From: Sphingomonas sp. IC-56
GTDB taxonomy: Bacteria; Pseudomonadota; Alphaproteobacteria; Sphingomonadales; Sphingomonadaceae
NCBI RefSeq assembly: GCF_021043375.1
Contig: NZ_JAJNDV010000008.1
Span: 139,573 to 173,471, forward strand
Direction of reading: 5' to 3'
DNA: 33,899 nt
The notes under the pieces are model-generated. The model was not told where the DNA came from, ran no database searches, and saw only the letters and a list, made by a program, of their open reading frames with translations. Below are positions 16,407-24,837 of the stretch, piece after piece (the stretch's first letter is position 1; each line of letters begins with the position of its first letter). The translations under genes and the position numbers were made by a program.

Positions 16407-18983
16407 TTACTCCTCCGCGTCGACCTTCTTCGCCGGCGCCTTCTTCGCCGCCGGCTTCTTGGCCGCGGTCTTCGTAGCCGCCGCCTTTTTCGGCGCCGCC
16501 TTCTTCTTCGCTGGCGCCTTCTTCTTCCCCTTTGCGGGCGCTGCCGCGGCACGCGCGTCGATCAGCTGGGCGGCTTCCTCCAGCGTGAGCTGGTCCTTGT
16601 CGATCGACTTGGGCAGCGTCGCATTGGTCTCGCCATCAGTGACATAGGCGCCATAGCGACCCTCCATCAGCTTGATCTCGGCTTCGCTGCGCGGATGCTT
16701 GCCCAGCACCTTCAGTGGCTCACGGGCCGCGCCCCGTGCCGGACGGCCACCGCCAGCCGCCGCTTCGGCCAGCTTTACCACCGCCGCGTTCATGCCCGTC
16801 TCGAACACGTCCGCCGTCGTCTGCAGCCGGGCGTACTTGCCGGCATGGGCGAGATAAGGGCCGTAGCGCCCGATCGACGCCGTGATCGGCTCCCCGGTTT
16901 CGGGATGGTTGCCGATCTGGCGCGGCAGCTTGAGCAGCTTGAGCGCCCATTCCAGGTCGAGCTCGATATCCTTGGGGATCGACGCCTTGGGCGCTTCCTT
17001 GCCCTCGCCAAGCTGGATGTACGGCCCGAACCGGCCCGACTTGCGCTCGACCTGCAGCCCGGTGTCGGGATCGGTGCCGAGCACTTCGGGTCCCGAATCC
17101 TCACCCTCACCGCCCGGCTGGGCAAAGCGGCGCGTGAACTTGCACTCGGGATAATTGGAGCAGGCGATGAACGCGCCGAAGCGTCCGCCGCGCAGCGCCA
17201 GCTGGCCGTTGCCGCAATTGGGGCACAGCCGCGGGTCCGAGCCATCGGCCTTTTGCGGGAACAGATAGGGCGCCAGGAACTGGTCGAGCTCGGCGGTGAT
17301 CGCCGAGGGCTGCTGCTCCATGACTTCGGCGGTACGCGGCTTGAAGTCCTTCCAGAACGCCTCAAGCACCGCCTGCCACAGCGCGCGGCCGCCCGACACA
17401 TCGTCCAGCTCTTCCTCAAGCTCGGCGGTGAAGTCGTACGACACATACTTCTCGAAGAAGCGCTCCAGGAACGCGGTCAGCAGCCGGCCGCTCTCCTCGG
17501 CAAAGAAGCGGTTCTTCTCGACGCGGACATAGGCCCGGTCCTTCAGCACCTGAATGATCGAGGCATAGGTCGACGGACGGCCGATGCCGAGTTCTTCCAG
17601 CCGCTTGACCAGCGAGGCTTCGGAGAAGCGGGGCGGCGGCTGGGTGAAGTGCTGCTCGGCAGTGACGCCCTTCTTGGCCGGCGCCGCGCCTTCGCTCATC
17701 CGCGGCAGGCGGCGGCTGTCCTCGTCGCCCTCATCGTCGCGGCCTTCCTCGTACAGCGCGAGATAGCCGGGGAAGAGCACGACCTGGCCAGTGGCGCGCA
17801 GCGCGTGCTGGCCGGTGCCGTCCTGCAATTCGATCGTGGTGCGCTCCATGCGCGCCGACGCCATCTGGCTGGCAAGCGCACGCTTCCAGATCAGGTCGTA
17901 GAGCCGGGCATGATCGCCAGAGCCGACCCGATCCTTGGAGAAGTCGGTCGGGCGGATCGCCTCGTGCGCTTCCTGGGCGTTCTTGGCCTTGGTCTGATAC
18001 TGGCGCGGCTTGTCGGGCACATAGCTGCCGTCATAGCGGGTCGCGACAGCCTTGCGCGCTTCCTGGATCGCGCCGCCATCCATCTGCACACCGTCCGTAC
18101 GCATATAGGTGATCGCGCCGTCCTCGTAGAGGCCCTGCGCGACGCGCATGGTGTGGCTGGCCGAGAAGCCGAGCTTCCGCGCCGCCTCCTGCTGAAGCGT
18201 CGAGGTAGTGAAGGGCGGCGGCGGGTTCCGGGTGGCAGGCTTGGTCTCGACCGACACGACGGTGAAGCGGCCTTCCTCAACTGCCTTCTTGGCGGCAAGC
18301 GCGGTGCCTTCGTCGCCGATCGACAGGCGGTCGATCTTGTCGCCCTTGAACTTGACCATGCGCGCCTGGAACGGCGTGCCGTCCTGTTCCAGCTCGGCGA
18401 TCACCGACCAATATTCCTGGGGTCGGAAGCTTTCGATCTCGCGCTCGCGGTCGACGATGATCCGCAGCGCCACCGACTGGACGCGCCCGGCCGACTTGGC
18501 GCCGGGCAGCTTGCGCCAGAGGACCGGCGAAAGCGTGAAGCCCACCAGATAGTCCAGCGCACGGCGCGCGCGGTACGCGTCGATCAGATGGGTGTCGAGC
18601 TCGCGCGGCGCCTTCATCGCGGCCAGGATCGCGGGCTTGGTGATCGCGTTGAACGTGACGCGCTCGACTTCCCTGGGCAGCGCCTTCTTGCCGCGCAGCA
18701 CTTCCTGCACGTGCCAGCTGATCGCCTCGCCCTCGCGATCAGGGTCAGTGGCCAGGATCAGTCGGTCGGCCTTCTTGGCCTCGTCGGCGATGGCCTTCAG
18801 CTGCTTGGACTTGTCCGCATAGGTTTCCCATTCCATCGCGAACCCTTCGTCAGGGTTCACCGATCCGTCGCGCGGCGGCAGGTCGCGGACGTGACCGTAG
18901 GAAGCCAGGACGCGATAGTCCTTGCCGAGATACTTCTCGATGGTTTTCGCCTTGGCGGGCGATTCGACGATGACGAGCTGCAT
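16407..18983 (-). CDS. topA: DNA topoisomerase I
   Basis: The product is 858 aa, a type IA topoisomerase that relaxes negative supercoils by cutting one strand. The Toprim domain is at the N-terminus, with Glu7 (VESPAKAKTIE) and D80-x-D82-x-E84 (TDPDREGE). The catalytic Tyr293 is in TYMRTDG. The core runs to ~580. One four-Cys zinc finger follows (C587, C590, C608, C614), and then repeated topoisomerase C-terminal units to ~810. The last ~45 residues are almost only Lys, Ala and Pro, a histone H1-like tail that should increase DNA binding. ATG 18981-18983 gives the standard N-terminus. In many alphaproteobacteria topA follows dprA directly; here two rightward genes intervene. Confidence 0.97.
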   Translation of the reverse strand: MQLVIVESPAKAKTIEKYLGKDYRVLASYGHVRDLPPRDGSVNPDEGFAMEWETYADKSKQLKAIADEAKKADRLILATDPDREGEAISWHVQEVLRGKKALPREVERVTFNAITKPAILAAMKAPRELDTHLIDAYRARRALDYLVGFTLSPVLWRKLPGAKSAGRVQSVALRIIVDREREIESFRPQEYWSVIAELEQDGTPFQARMVKFKGDKIDRLSIGDEGTALAAKKAVEEGRFTVVSVETKPATRNPPPPFTTSTLQQEAARKLGFSASHTMRVAQGLYEDGAITYMRTDGVQMDGGAIQEARKAVATRYDGSYVPDKPRQYQTKAKNAQEAHEAIRPTDFSKDRVGSGDHARLYDLIWKRALASQMASARMERTTIELQDGTGQHALRATGQVVLFPGYLALYEEGRDDEGDEDSRRLPRMSEGAAPAKKGVTAEQHFTQPPPRFSEASLVKRLEELGIGRPSTYASIIQVLKDRAYVRVEKNRFFAEESGRLLTAFLERFFEKYVSYDFTAELEEELDDVSGGRALWQAVLEAFWKDFKPRTAEVMEQQPSAITAELDQFLAPYLFPQKADGSDPRLCPNCGNGQLALRGGRFGAFIACSNYPECKFTRRFAQPGGEGEDSGPEVLGTDPDTGLQVERKSGRFGPYIQLGEGKEAPKASIPKDIELDLEWALKLLKLPRQIGNHPETGEPITASIGRYGPYLAHAGKYARLQTTADVFETGMNAAVVKLAEAAAGGGRPARGAAREPLKVLGKHPRSEAEIKLMEGRYGAYVTDGETNATLPKSIDKDQLTLEEAAQLIDARAAAAPAKGKKKAPAKKKAAPKKAAATKTAAKKPAAKKAPAKKVDAEE

Positions 18984-19113
18984 GGAGTTCGTAGAGGTCC
19001 TTACGTGTACGCGTACGAGAGTGGGGAGCCGGAACGCCCGCCGTCAAGGCCGCGCCACTAAGCCGGGGGCGCGGCGAAGGCCAGCCGCGTTCGGCTTTTT
19101 CCGCTAGTCTTCG

Positions 19114-19138
19114 GGAACGGCGGAAGAAACGGCTCGTT
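19114..19138 (+). promoter_or_regulatory. EcfG-type general-stress promoter
   Basis: GGAAC (19114-19118), 16 bases, CGTT (19135-19138): an exact match to the alphaproteobacterial general-stress sigma factor consensus GGAAC-N16/17-CGTT. The -10 lies 39 bases before the esterase start codon, leaving a leader of about 30 bases containing the ribosome site. This suggests that the esterase is induced through the PhyR-NepR-EcfG pathway. Confidence 0.65.
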
Positions 19139-19177
19139 CTCCCGCACAATCAATACAGGTTAATTGGAGATCGATGC

Positions 19178-20203
19178 ATGGCCCTTTTCGGCTCGGATGC
19201 GAATGAACCCGCGCGCCTGGATGACAGCATGCAGGAAGTGCTGGATGAAACGCAGAAGCTGGGCCTGACGCCGCCCTGGACATTGTCCGCCACCGACGCG
19301 CGCAATCAGCCGACGCCCGCGGACGGCGCCAAGCAGGTGATGCGCAACCGCGGCATCGATCCCGATGCCGATCTGGGCGTCGCGACCAAGGACTTCACGA
19401 TCCCAGGCCCGGGCGGCGAGATCCAGGCACGGCTTTATGGCCGCAAGAACGAGACCGGCACCAAGCCTGTCGTCGTCTACTTCCACGGCGGCGGCTGGGT
19501 GATCGCCGATCTCGACGTATATGATTCGACACCCCGCGCGCTGGCGCTCGCCTCCGACTGCATCTTCGTGTCGTGCCATTACCGCCAGGCGCCCGAGCAC
19601 AAATTCCCTGCCGCGCACGACGATGCTTGGGCAGCGTATAAATGGGTGGTCGAGAACGCCGCCAGCTTCGATGGCGACCCGTCCCGGATCGCCGTGATGG
19701 GCGAAAGCGCGGGCGGCAATCTCGCCGCCAATGTCTCGATCCGCGCGCGCGACGAAGGCTTCCCGCTGCCCAAGACCCAGGTCCTGGTCTATCCGGTTGC
19801 CGACAACGACACCAACAGCACCAGCTATCGCGAAAATGCCGGCGCGATGCCGCTCAACAAGCCCTTCATGGAATGGTTCGTCAGCCATGTGTTCGAGGAT
19901 CAGCGCCAGACCGAGGATCCTCGGCTAAAGCTGGTATCGGCCAACCTCGCCGGCCTGCCGCCGACGATGATCATCGCGGCGCAGGTCGATCCGCTGCGCA
20001 CCGAGGGCAAGATCCTGGCCGCACGGCTGGAGGCAGCGGGCGTCGAGACGAGCTACACCTGTTATGACGGCGTCACCCATGAGTTTTTCGGCATGGGCCT
20101 GGTGGTGAAGGACGCCGCCGCCGCGCAGACCAAGGTGGCGGGCCACTTGAAAAAGGAACTGCGCGTGGGGCTGCTCGGCAGGATCGCCGGCGCGCTTTCC
20201 TGA
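19178..20203 (+). CDS. Carboxylesterase of the hormone-sensitive lipase family
   Basis: The product is 341 aa, an alpha/beta hydrolase of the HSL (GDSAG-type) family that cleaves short acyl esters. HGGG at 103-106 forms the oxyanion hole, and the triad is Ser177 (GESAGG), Asp271 (QVDPLRTEG) and His301 (GVTHEFFG). There is no signal peptide, so it is cytoplasmic; the first ~70 residues form the usual cap region. ATG 19178 follows GGAG by 8 bases. A good general-stress promoter is upstream. It sits with the following DUF4403 gene between topA and dprA, genes usually adjacent. The natural substrate is unknown. Confidence 0.9.
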   Translation: MALFGSDANEPARLDDSMQEVLDETQKLGLTPPWTLSATDARNQPTPADGAKQVMRNRGIDPDADLGVATKDFTIPGPGGEIQARLYGRKNETGTKPVVVYFHGGGWVIADLDVYDSTPRALALASDCIFVSCHYRQAPEHKFPAAHDDAWAAYKWVVENAASFDGDPSRIAVMGESAGGNLAANVSIRARDEGFPLPKTQVLVYPVADNDTNSTSYRENAGAMPLNKPFMEWFVSHVFEDQRQTEDPRLKLVSANLAGLPPTMIIAAQVDPLRTEGKILAARLEAAGVETSYTCYDGVTHEFFGMGLVVKDAAAAQTKVAGHLKKELRVGLLGRIAGALS

Positions 20204-20217
20204 TCCTGGTTAGTTAC

Positions 20218-20243
20218 GGAACCGAAACGAGTTATCCGGCGTA
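20218..20243 (+). promoter_or_regulatory. Near-match to EcfG general-stress promoter
   Basis: GGAAC (20218-20222), 17 bases, CGTA (20240-20243). Only the last base differs from the consensus. It lies 32 bases before the TTG start of the DUF4403 gene and just after the esterase stop. Confidence 0.4.
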
Positions 20244-20275
20244 TCGCCTGGGGATCACTCGTTTCGGAGTCCGCA

Positions 20276-21799
20276 TTGGCCAGCGCCCCCGCATCACCCC
20301 GCCGCTTCCACCGTCGGCGGCTATGGATCATCGGGATCGCGCTCGCCATGCTGCTCGTCGGCGTGGGCCTGATAGTGGCCATCGGCAATCACCGCGCCAA
20401 CCCGCCGCCCCGCGTGACCGATCCTTTTCCGGCGCCCCATCAGCTTTCCGCTATCGCCGTGCCGCTCGACATCGATGCCGCGGTGCTTTCCCGCATGCTG
20501 GAGCGTGAGGTCCCCCGCACGCTCTGGTCGATCAACCGCCCAGTTAAGGAGTGCGTCCCGGCCGCTCGCGTGAAGCTGCTCGGCGCCAACCTCAAGGTCA
20601 CGCCCGCGCTCGGTTGCACGGTGGTCGGCACCGTCACGCGCGCGCCGATCCGCCTGCGCGGCGTGGGCGAGGAGATCATCGCCGACATTCCCATTCACGC
20701 GCGGATCAGCGCGCGTGACGTGGGCGGCGTGCTGGCGGGCGAAACCGCGACCGGGTCGGCAATGGCGCATGCCCGTATCCGGCTGGCCTTGCAGAACGAC
20801 TGGAGCGTACGCGCGGTCGTTCGCCTCGCCTATGACTGGACCGACGCACCGGGCATCGAGTTTCTCGGCCAGCGGATCACCTTCACCGACCAGGCCGATG
20901 CCAGGCTCCAGCCGATCGTGCGCAACCTGGAACGCACCTTGCCGGCCGAAGTCGCCAAGCTCAACATCCGCACCCGTGTGGCCGAAGCCTGGGCACAGAG
21001 CTTCACGTCGCTCCAGCTCAACGCGCAGAACCCGCCGGTGTGGATGCGGATCACGCCGCAACGGCTGCGCTATGGCGGGTATCGCTTTTCGGGCAACACG
21101 CTGCGGCTGCGGCTAGGCATGGACGCGCTGACCGAAACCTTTGTCGGCCCGCGTCCGGAGGACCCGGACGCGATCCCGCTGCCGCCGCTTTCGCGCACAA
21201 CCGGGGGCGAACAATTGCGCTTCTTCATTCCCGTGATCGCGGACTATGCGCAGCTGGAGCCGGTGATCCTGAGAGCTTTGGTGAAACGATCGCGCCGCGC
21301 CTTCGACGTGCCCGGGATCGGCCCGGTCACGGCTCGGTTCGACAAGGTAACGGCTTATGCCACCGCCGGCGGGCGGATCGCGCTCGGGATCACCCTGGCA
21401 GCGCGGGCGGAGGGAGACCGTGAGGACACAAACGGCCTGGTGTGGGTCACTGCGCTGCCGGTCAATGCCGCGAACTCGCAGCGTGTCGGCTTCACCCAAC
21501 TGGCAGTGGATGGCGACACCGACGGCATTGGCGGCGATCTGCTGGTGCGGCTCGTGAACACGCCGGGCGTGTCACGCGCAGTAGCGGATTCGCTGACTCA
21601 GAACTTCACCGACGATTTCCGCGAACTGATCGGCAAGGTGCAGCGCGCGATCGTGGAAAAGAGCGCGGGCGATTTCGTGATCCGCGCTGAGATCGGCCAA
21701 GTGCGCACCGGCGTGCTGAAGGCCGGCGGCCCGGGGCTGTACCTGCCCGTCTGGGCGGACGGGTCGGCGCGTGTGACCTATGTGCCCAACGCCCGCTAG
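20276..21799 (+). CDS. Membrane-anchored DUF4403 protein
   Basis: The product is 507 aa. After a basic N-terminus (RRFHRRR), one transmembrane helix spans about 16-37, leaving a large periplasmic part. The rest matches the size and style of DUF4403, with alternating beta strands and repeated Leu/Ile/Val patterns, VPLDIDAAVLSRMLE near the start of the domain and paired internal halves. Its function is unknown; beta-rich periplasmic modules of this kind are often lipid-binding, but that is inference. The start is TTG 20276, with GGAG 6-7 bases before it; no in-frame ATG precedes the membrane helix. Its TAG stop overlaps the dprA stop on the other strand (shared CTAG). Confidence 0.82.
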   Translation: MASAPASPRRFHRRRLWIIGIALAMLLVGVGLIVAIGNHRANPPPRVTDPFPAPHQLSAIAVPLDIDAAVLSRMLEREVPRTLWSINRPVKECVPAARVKLLGANLKVTPALGCTVVGTVTRAPIRLRGVGEEIIADIPIHARISARDVGGVLAGETATGSAMAHARIRLALQNDWSVRAVVRLAYDWTDAPGIEFLGQRITFTDQADARLQPIVRNLERTLPAEVAKLNIRTRVAEAWAQSFTSLQLNAQNPPVWMRITPQRLRYGGYRFSGNTLRLRLGMDALTETFVGPRPEDPDAIPLPPLSRTTGGEQLRFFIPVIADYAQLEPVILRALVKRSRRAFDVPGIGPVTARFDKVTAYATAGGRIALGITLAARAEGDREDTNGLVWVTALPVNAANSQRVGFTQLAVDGDTDGIGGDLLVRLVNTPGVSRAVADSLTQNFTDDFRELIGKVQRAIVEKSAGDFVIRAEIGQVRTGVLKAGGPGLYLPVWADGSARVTYVPNAR

Positions 21800-22875
21800 C
21801 GCAGGCTGACCCGCGCCCCGGCGTGACGGTCCAGCCGTCCAGCGAGCTCGAGTTCCAAGAGCACGGTCTGCACTGCCGCCGGTGCCCGCCCTGACTGGCG
21901 GACAAGCTCGTCCACCGACACCGGCACCGGGCCCAGCAGCGCCTCGACCGCCCGCCGTTCGCTGTCGGAGGCGTCCTGCGGCGGCGCACCGGCAAAGCCG
22001 CCGCCGGGCGCGCGAACCGCACGCGCGTCGATGGGGTGGATCGTCTCCAATATGTCGTCCACACTCTGGATCAGCGTGGCGCCCTCACGGATCAGCAAAT
22101 TGCACCCCTGCGCGCGCGGATCCAGCGGTGAGCCGGGTACCGCCATCACGTCGCGGCCCGCCTCTGCCGCGAGCCGCGCGGTGATCAGCGAGCCCGACCG
22201 CGGTGCGGCTTCCACCACCACCGTACCCTGCGAAAGCCCGGCGATGATGCGGTTGCGCGAGGGGAAGAAGCGCGCGAGCGGCTCGGTGCCCGGCGGCTGC
22301 TCCGCGACCAGCAGGCCTTCGCGCGCGACCTGTTCCTGAAGCTCGGCGTTTTCGGGCGGAAAGGCGATGTCGATGCCGCTCGCGATTACCCCCACCGTGC
22401 CGCCGCCGATCGCGCCGCGATGCGCCGCGGTGTCGATGCCGCGCGCGAGGCCGGACACCACCGTAACGCCGGCCTCCCCGAGCCGGAACGCCAGTTCGCG
22501 GGCGAAGCGGCACGCGGCTGCCGAGGCGTTGCGCGCGCCGACCATCGCGACACAGCTGCGCTGCACGAGCGCCAGGTCGCCACGCACGATCAGCGCGGGC
22601 GGCGCGCTCTCCGTTTCGGCGAGCAGCTGGGGATAGTCGGGATCGTCGAGGAACAGGTATCGCGCACCAAGCCGCTCGACCGCCGCAATCTCGCGCGTGA
22701 TGCGCGCGGCATCGGCAAGCACCGGGGCCCTGCCCCCGCCCCGCGCGGCGAGCATAGGGATAGCGTCCAGCGCAGCCTCGGCACTGCCGAAGCGCGCGAT
22801 CAACTGGCGATAGGTGACCGGGCCGATATTGCCCGAGCGCAGCAGCCTGAGGCGCGGCGCCCGGGGATCAGCCAC
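21796..22875 (-). CDS. dprA: DNA-processing protein DprA
   Basis: The product is 359 aa. It binds single-stranded DNA entering by transformation and loads RecA. It has a SAM-like N-terminal region (to ~70), then a Rossmann-like DprA domain with VAMVGARNAS (109-118), SGLARGIDTAAHRGA (141-155), FPSRNRIIAGLS (204-215) and SGSLITA (227-233), then a C-terminal winged helix (about 305-359). The start is GTG 22873-22875, overlapping the end of plsY by 8 bases, so the two are one transcript. The stop codon overlaps that of the convergent DUF4403 gene. Confidence 0.95.
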   Translation of the reverse strand: MADPRAPRLRLLRSGNIGPVTYRQLIARFGSAEAALDAIPMLAARGGGRAPVLADAARITREIAAVERLGARYLFLDDPDYPQLLAETESAPPALIVRGDLALVQRSCVAMVGARNASAAACRFARELAFRLGEAGVTVVSGLARGIDTAAHRGAIGGGTVGVIASGIDIAFPPENAELQEQVAREGLLVAEQPPGTEPLARFFPSRNRIIAGLSQGTVVVEAAPRSGSLITARLAAEAGRDVMAVPGSPLDPRAQGCNLLIREGATLIQSVDDILETIHPIDARAVRAPGGGFAGAPPQDASDSERRAVEALLGPVPVSVDELVRQSGRAPAAVQTVLLELELAGRLDRHAGARVSLR

Positions 22876-23485
22876 GCTTCTTCCCGATGCGCGGCTCGGT
22901 CCCGCTCAGCAGGCGGTCGATATTGTCACGGTGCTTCCACAGCACGATCAGCGCGAGCCCCAGCAACAGCAACACCAGGTCGATGCGCCCCCAGAACGCG
23001 GCGCTGACCGGCGCGCTCACCGCCGCCGCCATGCCGGCCAGCGAGGAGATGCGCAGCGCGCCGAGCAGGCCAAGCCACACCGCCGCATACACGAGCCCCG
23101 AGGGCCAGTGCAGCGCAACCACGATCCCCATCAGCGTCGCCACGCCCTTGCCGCCGCGGAACTTCAGCCACACCGGATAGCAATGCCCCAGAAACGCGGC
23201 CATGCCGGCGATCGGGCCGGTGCCGGGAAACAGCGCGTCCGCCAGCAGCACGGCGGCAGCACCCTTGCCCAGGTCGAGCAGCAGCGTCGCGGCCGCCAGC
23301 CCCTTGCGTCCGGTACGCAGCACATTGGTTGCGCCGATATTGCCCGAACCGATGCTGCGCAGGTCACCCGCGCCGAACCAGCGCGTCAGCAGCACCCCGA
23401 ACGGGATCGATCCGAGCAGATAGCCCAGCACGATCATCATCGCCGGTGCGGCCCAAGGTGTTTGCGTGAACAAGCTATCCCCCAT
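22868..23485 (-). CDS. plsY: Glycerol-3-phosphate acyltransferase PlsY
   Basis: The product is 205 aa, an inner-membrane protein with several predicted helices. It transfers an acyl group from acyl-phosphate to glycerol-3-phosphate, the first step of phospholipid synthesis. The three cytoplasmic motifs are present: GSGNIGATNVLR (46-57), HCYPVWLKFRGGKGVAT (101-117) and HRDNIDRLLSGTE (185-197). ATG 23483-23485 gives a normal length, though no clear ribosome site is seen; the frame stays open upstream into the murI divergent region without similarity. Divergent from murI by 129 bases. Confidence 0.95.
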   Translation of the reverse strand: MGDSLFTQTPWAAPAMMIVLGYLLGSIPFGVLLTRWFGAGDLRSIGSGNIGATNVLRTGRKGLAAATLLLDLGKGAAAVLLADALFPGTGPIAGMAAFLGHCYPVWLKFRGGKGVATLMGIVVALHWPSGLVYAAVWLGLLGALRISSLAGMAAAVSAPVSAAFWGRIDLVLLLLGLALIVLWKHRDNIDRLLSGTEPRIGKKRG

Positions 23486-23614
23486 CGTGCCGGAACATAG
23501 TCGATACGCACGGTTGCGCAATGACATGCCGCACGAGCCGCGGGACCTGCCCGCCGGAGGGCGCAAGCGACCGCCTCGATTGACGCGCGCAGGACGCAGG
23601 GCCATCTGCGCCGC

Positions 23615-24412
23615 ATGGCCGACACCCGCCCGATCCTGTTCTTCGATTCTGGCGTTGGAGGATTGTCGGTGCTGGAACCGACTGCGCGGCTGCTGCCGCA
23701 CGCGCCTTTGGTCTATGTTGCCGATTCCGCTGGCTTCCCCTATGGCACGCGCAGCGAAGCGGAGATCGCCGCGCGCGTCCCCGCGTTGCTCGGGCGACTG
23801 GCGGAGCGCTACGATCCGCGGCTGATCGTAATCGCGTGCAACACCGCCTCCACCATCGCGCTCCAGCATGTCCGCGCCGCGCTCGACGTGCCGATCGTCG
23901 GCACGGTGCCCGCGATCAAGCCCGCCGCCGAGCAGAGCCGCACCCGCGTGATCGGCGTGCTGGGCACCGAGGCAACCGTCCGCCAGCCCTATGTCGACGA
24001 TCTCGCGCAGCGCTTTGCCGGCGACTGCACAGTGCTGCGCTATGGATCGGCAGCCTTGGTGGCGCTTGCGGAGGCCGCGTTGGGCGGCGAGGCGCCCGAT
24101 CTCGCCGCGCTACGCGGGGAACTGGACGGGCTGTTCGCGCAACCCGGCGGTGACCGGCTCGACACGATCGTCAACGCCTGCACGCATTTCCCGCTGTTGG
24201 AAGATGCGCTCGCCGCCGCTGCGCCACACCCGGTGGCATTTGTCGACGGCGGGCCGGGTATCGCCCGCAGAGTGCGCCACTTGACCGAGGGTCAGGCCTG
24301 GCCCGATCAGCCTTTACCGGGGCGCGCCGTGTTCACTCAACGCACCGCCCGCACGGACGCCCTCGCGCCTGCGCTCGCCCGCTATGGTCTGACCAGCATC
24401 GAGTCGCTTTAG
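23615..24412 (+). CDS. murI: Glutamate racemase
   Basis: The product is 265 aa. It converts L- to D-glutamate for peptidoglycan. The two catalytic Cys are Cys75 (ACNTAST) and Cys189 (NACTHFPLL, with His191). DSGVGGLSV at 11-19 and the Tyr-Gly-Thr substrate block (FPYGTRS) at 41-47 are typical. It is cytoplasmic. It stands alone, divergent from plsY. Its TAG stop shares bases with the TAA stop of the convergent small gene (TTAG). Confidence 0.95.
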   Translation: MADTRPILFFDSGVGGLSVLEPTARLLPHAPLVYVADSAGFPYGTRSEAEIAARVPALLGRLAERYDPRLIVIACNTASTIALQHVRAALDVPIVGTVPAIKPAAEQSRTRVIGVLGTEATVRQPYVDDLAQRFAGDCTVLRYGSAALVALAEAALGGEAPDLAALRGELDGLFAQPGGDRLDTIVNACTHFPLLEDALAAAAPHPVAFVDGGPGIARRVRHLTEGQAWPDQPLPGRAVFTQRTARTDALAPALARYGLTSIESL

Positions 24413-24570
24413 GCGGCGGTCCGCAGGACCACCAGGTTCTGCAGCATGGCCGCGTAACACTCGGCCATTTCAAGATGCGCCTGCCGCGCAGCCACGCTCG
24501 TCGCACGCTCGGCTCTCAGCCGTTCGTCGCGTTCGCGGCGCGTGTAATAGTCGAAGTCGTGACTGTTCAT
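24409..24570 (-). CDS. Small charged protein of unknown function (53 aa)
   Basis: The product is 53 aa from ATG 24568-24570, preceded by a strong TAGGAG ribosome site 8 bases away. The N-terminus is DFDYYTRRERDER, followed by an Ala/Arg/Glu-rich amphipathic helix, HLEMAECYAAMLQN and a short hydrophobic end. The good ribosome site and the neat four-base overlap with the murI end argue that it is real. I do not recognise a family; no cofactor or catalytic motif is visible. It is divergent from hemA. Confidence 0.65.
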   Translation of the reverse strand: MNSHDFDYYTRRERDERLRAERATSVAARQAHLEMAECYAAMLQNLVVLRTAA

Positions 24571-24837
24571 GGCGACGCTCCTATCCAGGCGGGAGCACAA
24601 CGTCTCTCGGCTGCAAACTCGCTTGATGCAGTGATTCGCTTACGAGGAACTTTGATACCACAGCCAGCAGATCGAGTCCTGATCCGCATCAACTTTTAAT
24701 CACTATGGCGCAACTTTGCTCACCTTTGGAAATATTGCAGAACCGCGACATCGCGTGCGCAATCGATCACAGCATCCGTAATTCCCACATGCGCAGGCAC
24801 TGGAAAAACACGCAATTGAGCGGTAGGAACCCGCTCC
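24571..24837. other. 267-base divergent regulatory region upstream of hemA
   Basis: No gene is seen here. The stretch is noticeably richer in A and T than its surroundings (for example around 24650-24720 and 24800-24820) and lies between the starts of the small leftward gene and hemA, so promoters for both should be here. A GGAAC at 24654 lacks a partner CGTT. I could not identify an Irr, RirA or Fnr-type box with confidence. Confidence 0.5.

Noticed and set aside
19007..19016. GTACGCGTAC palindrome upstream of topA
   Set aside because: A 10-bp palindrome is expected many times by chance in a window of this size; kept out of the feature list.
16344..19061. A 905-residue rightward frame opposite topA
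   Set aside because: It is the antisense shadow of topA, Arg/Leu/Gly/Ala rich, with no family motif; topA is complete with all catalytic residues.
23492..23515. GGAAC-like stress promoter before murI
   Set aside because: Spacer to the best -10 (GGTT) is 15 bases and it is about 100 bases from the start; too weak to call.
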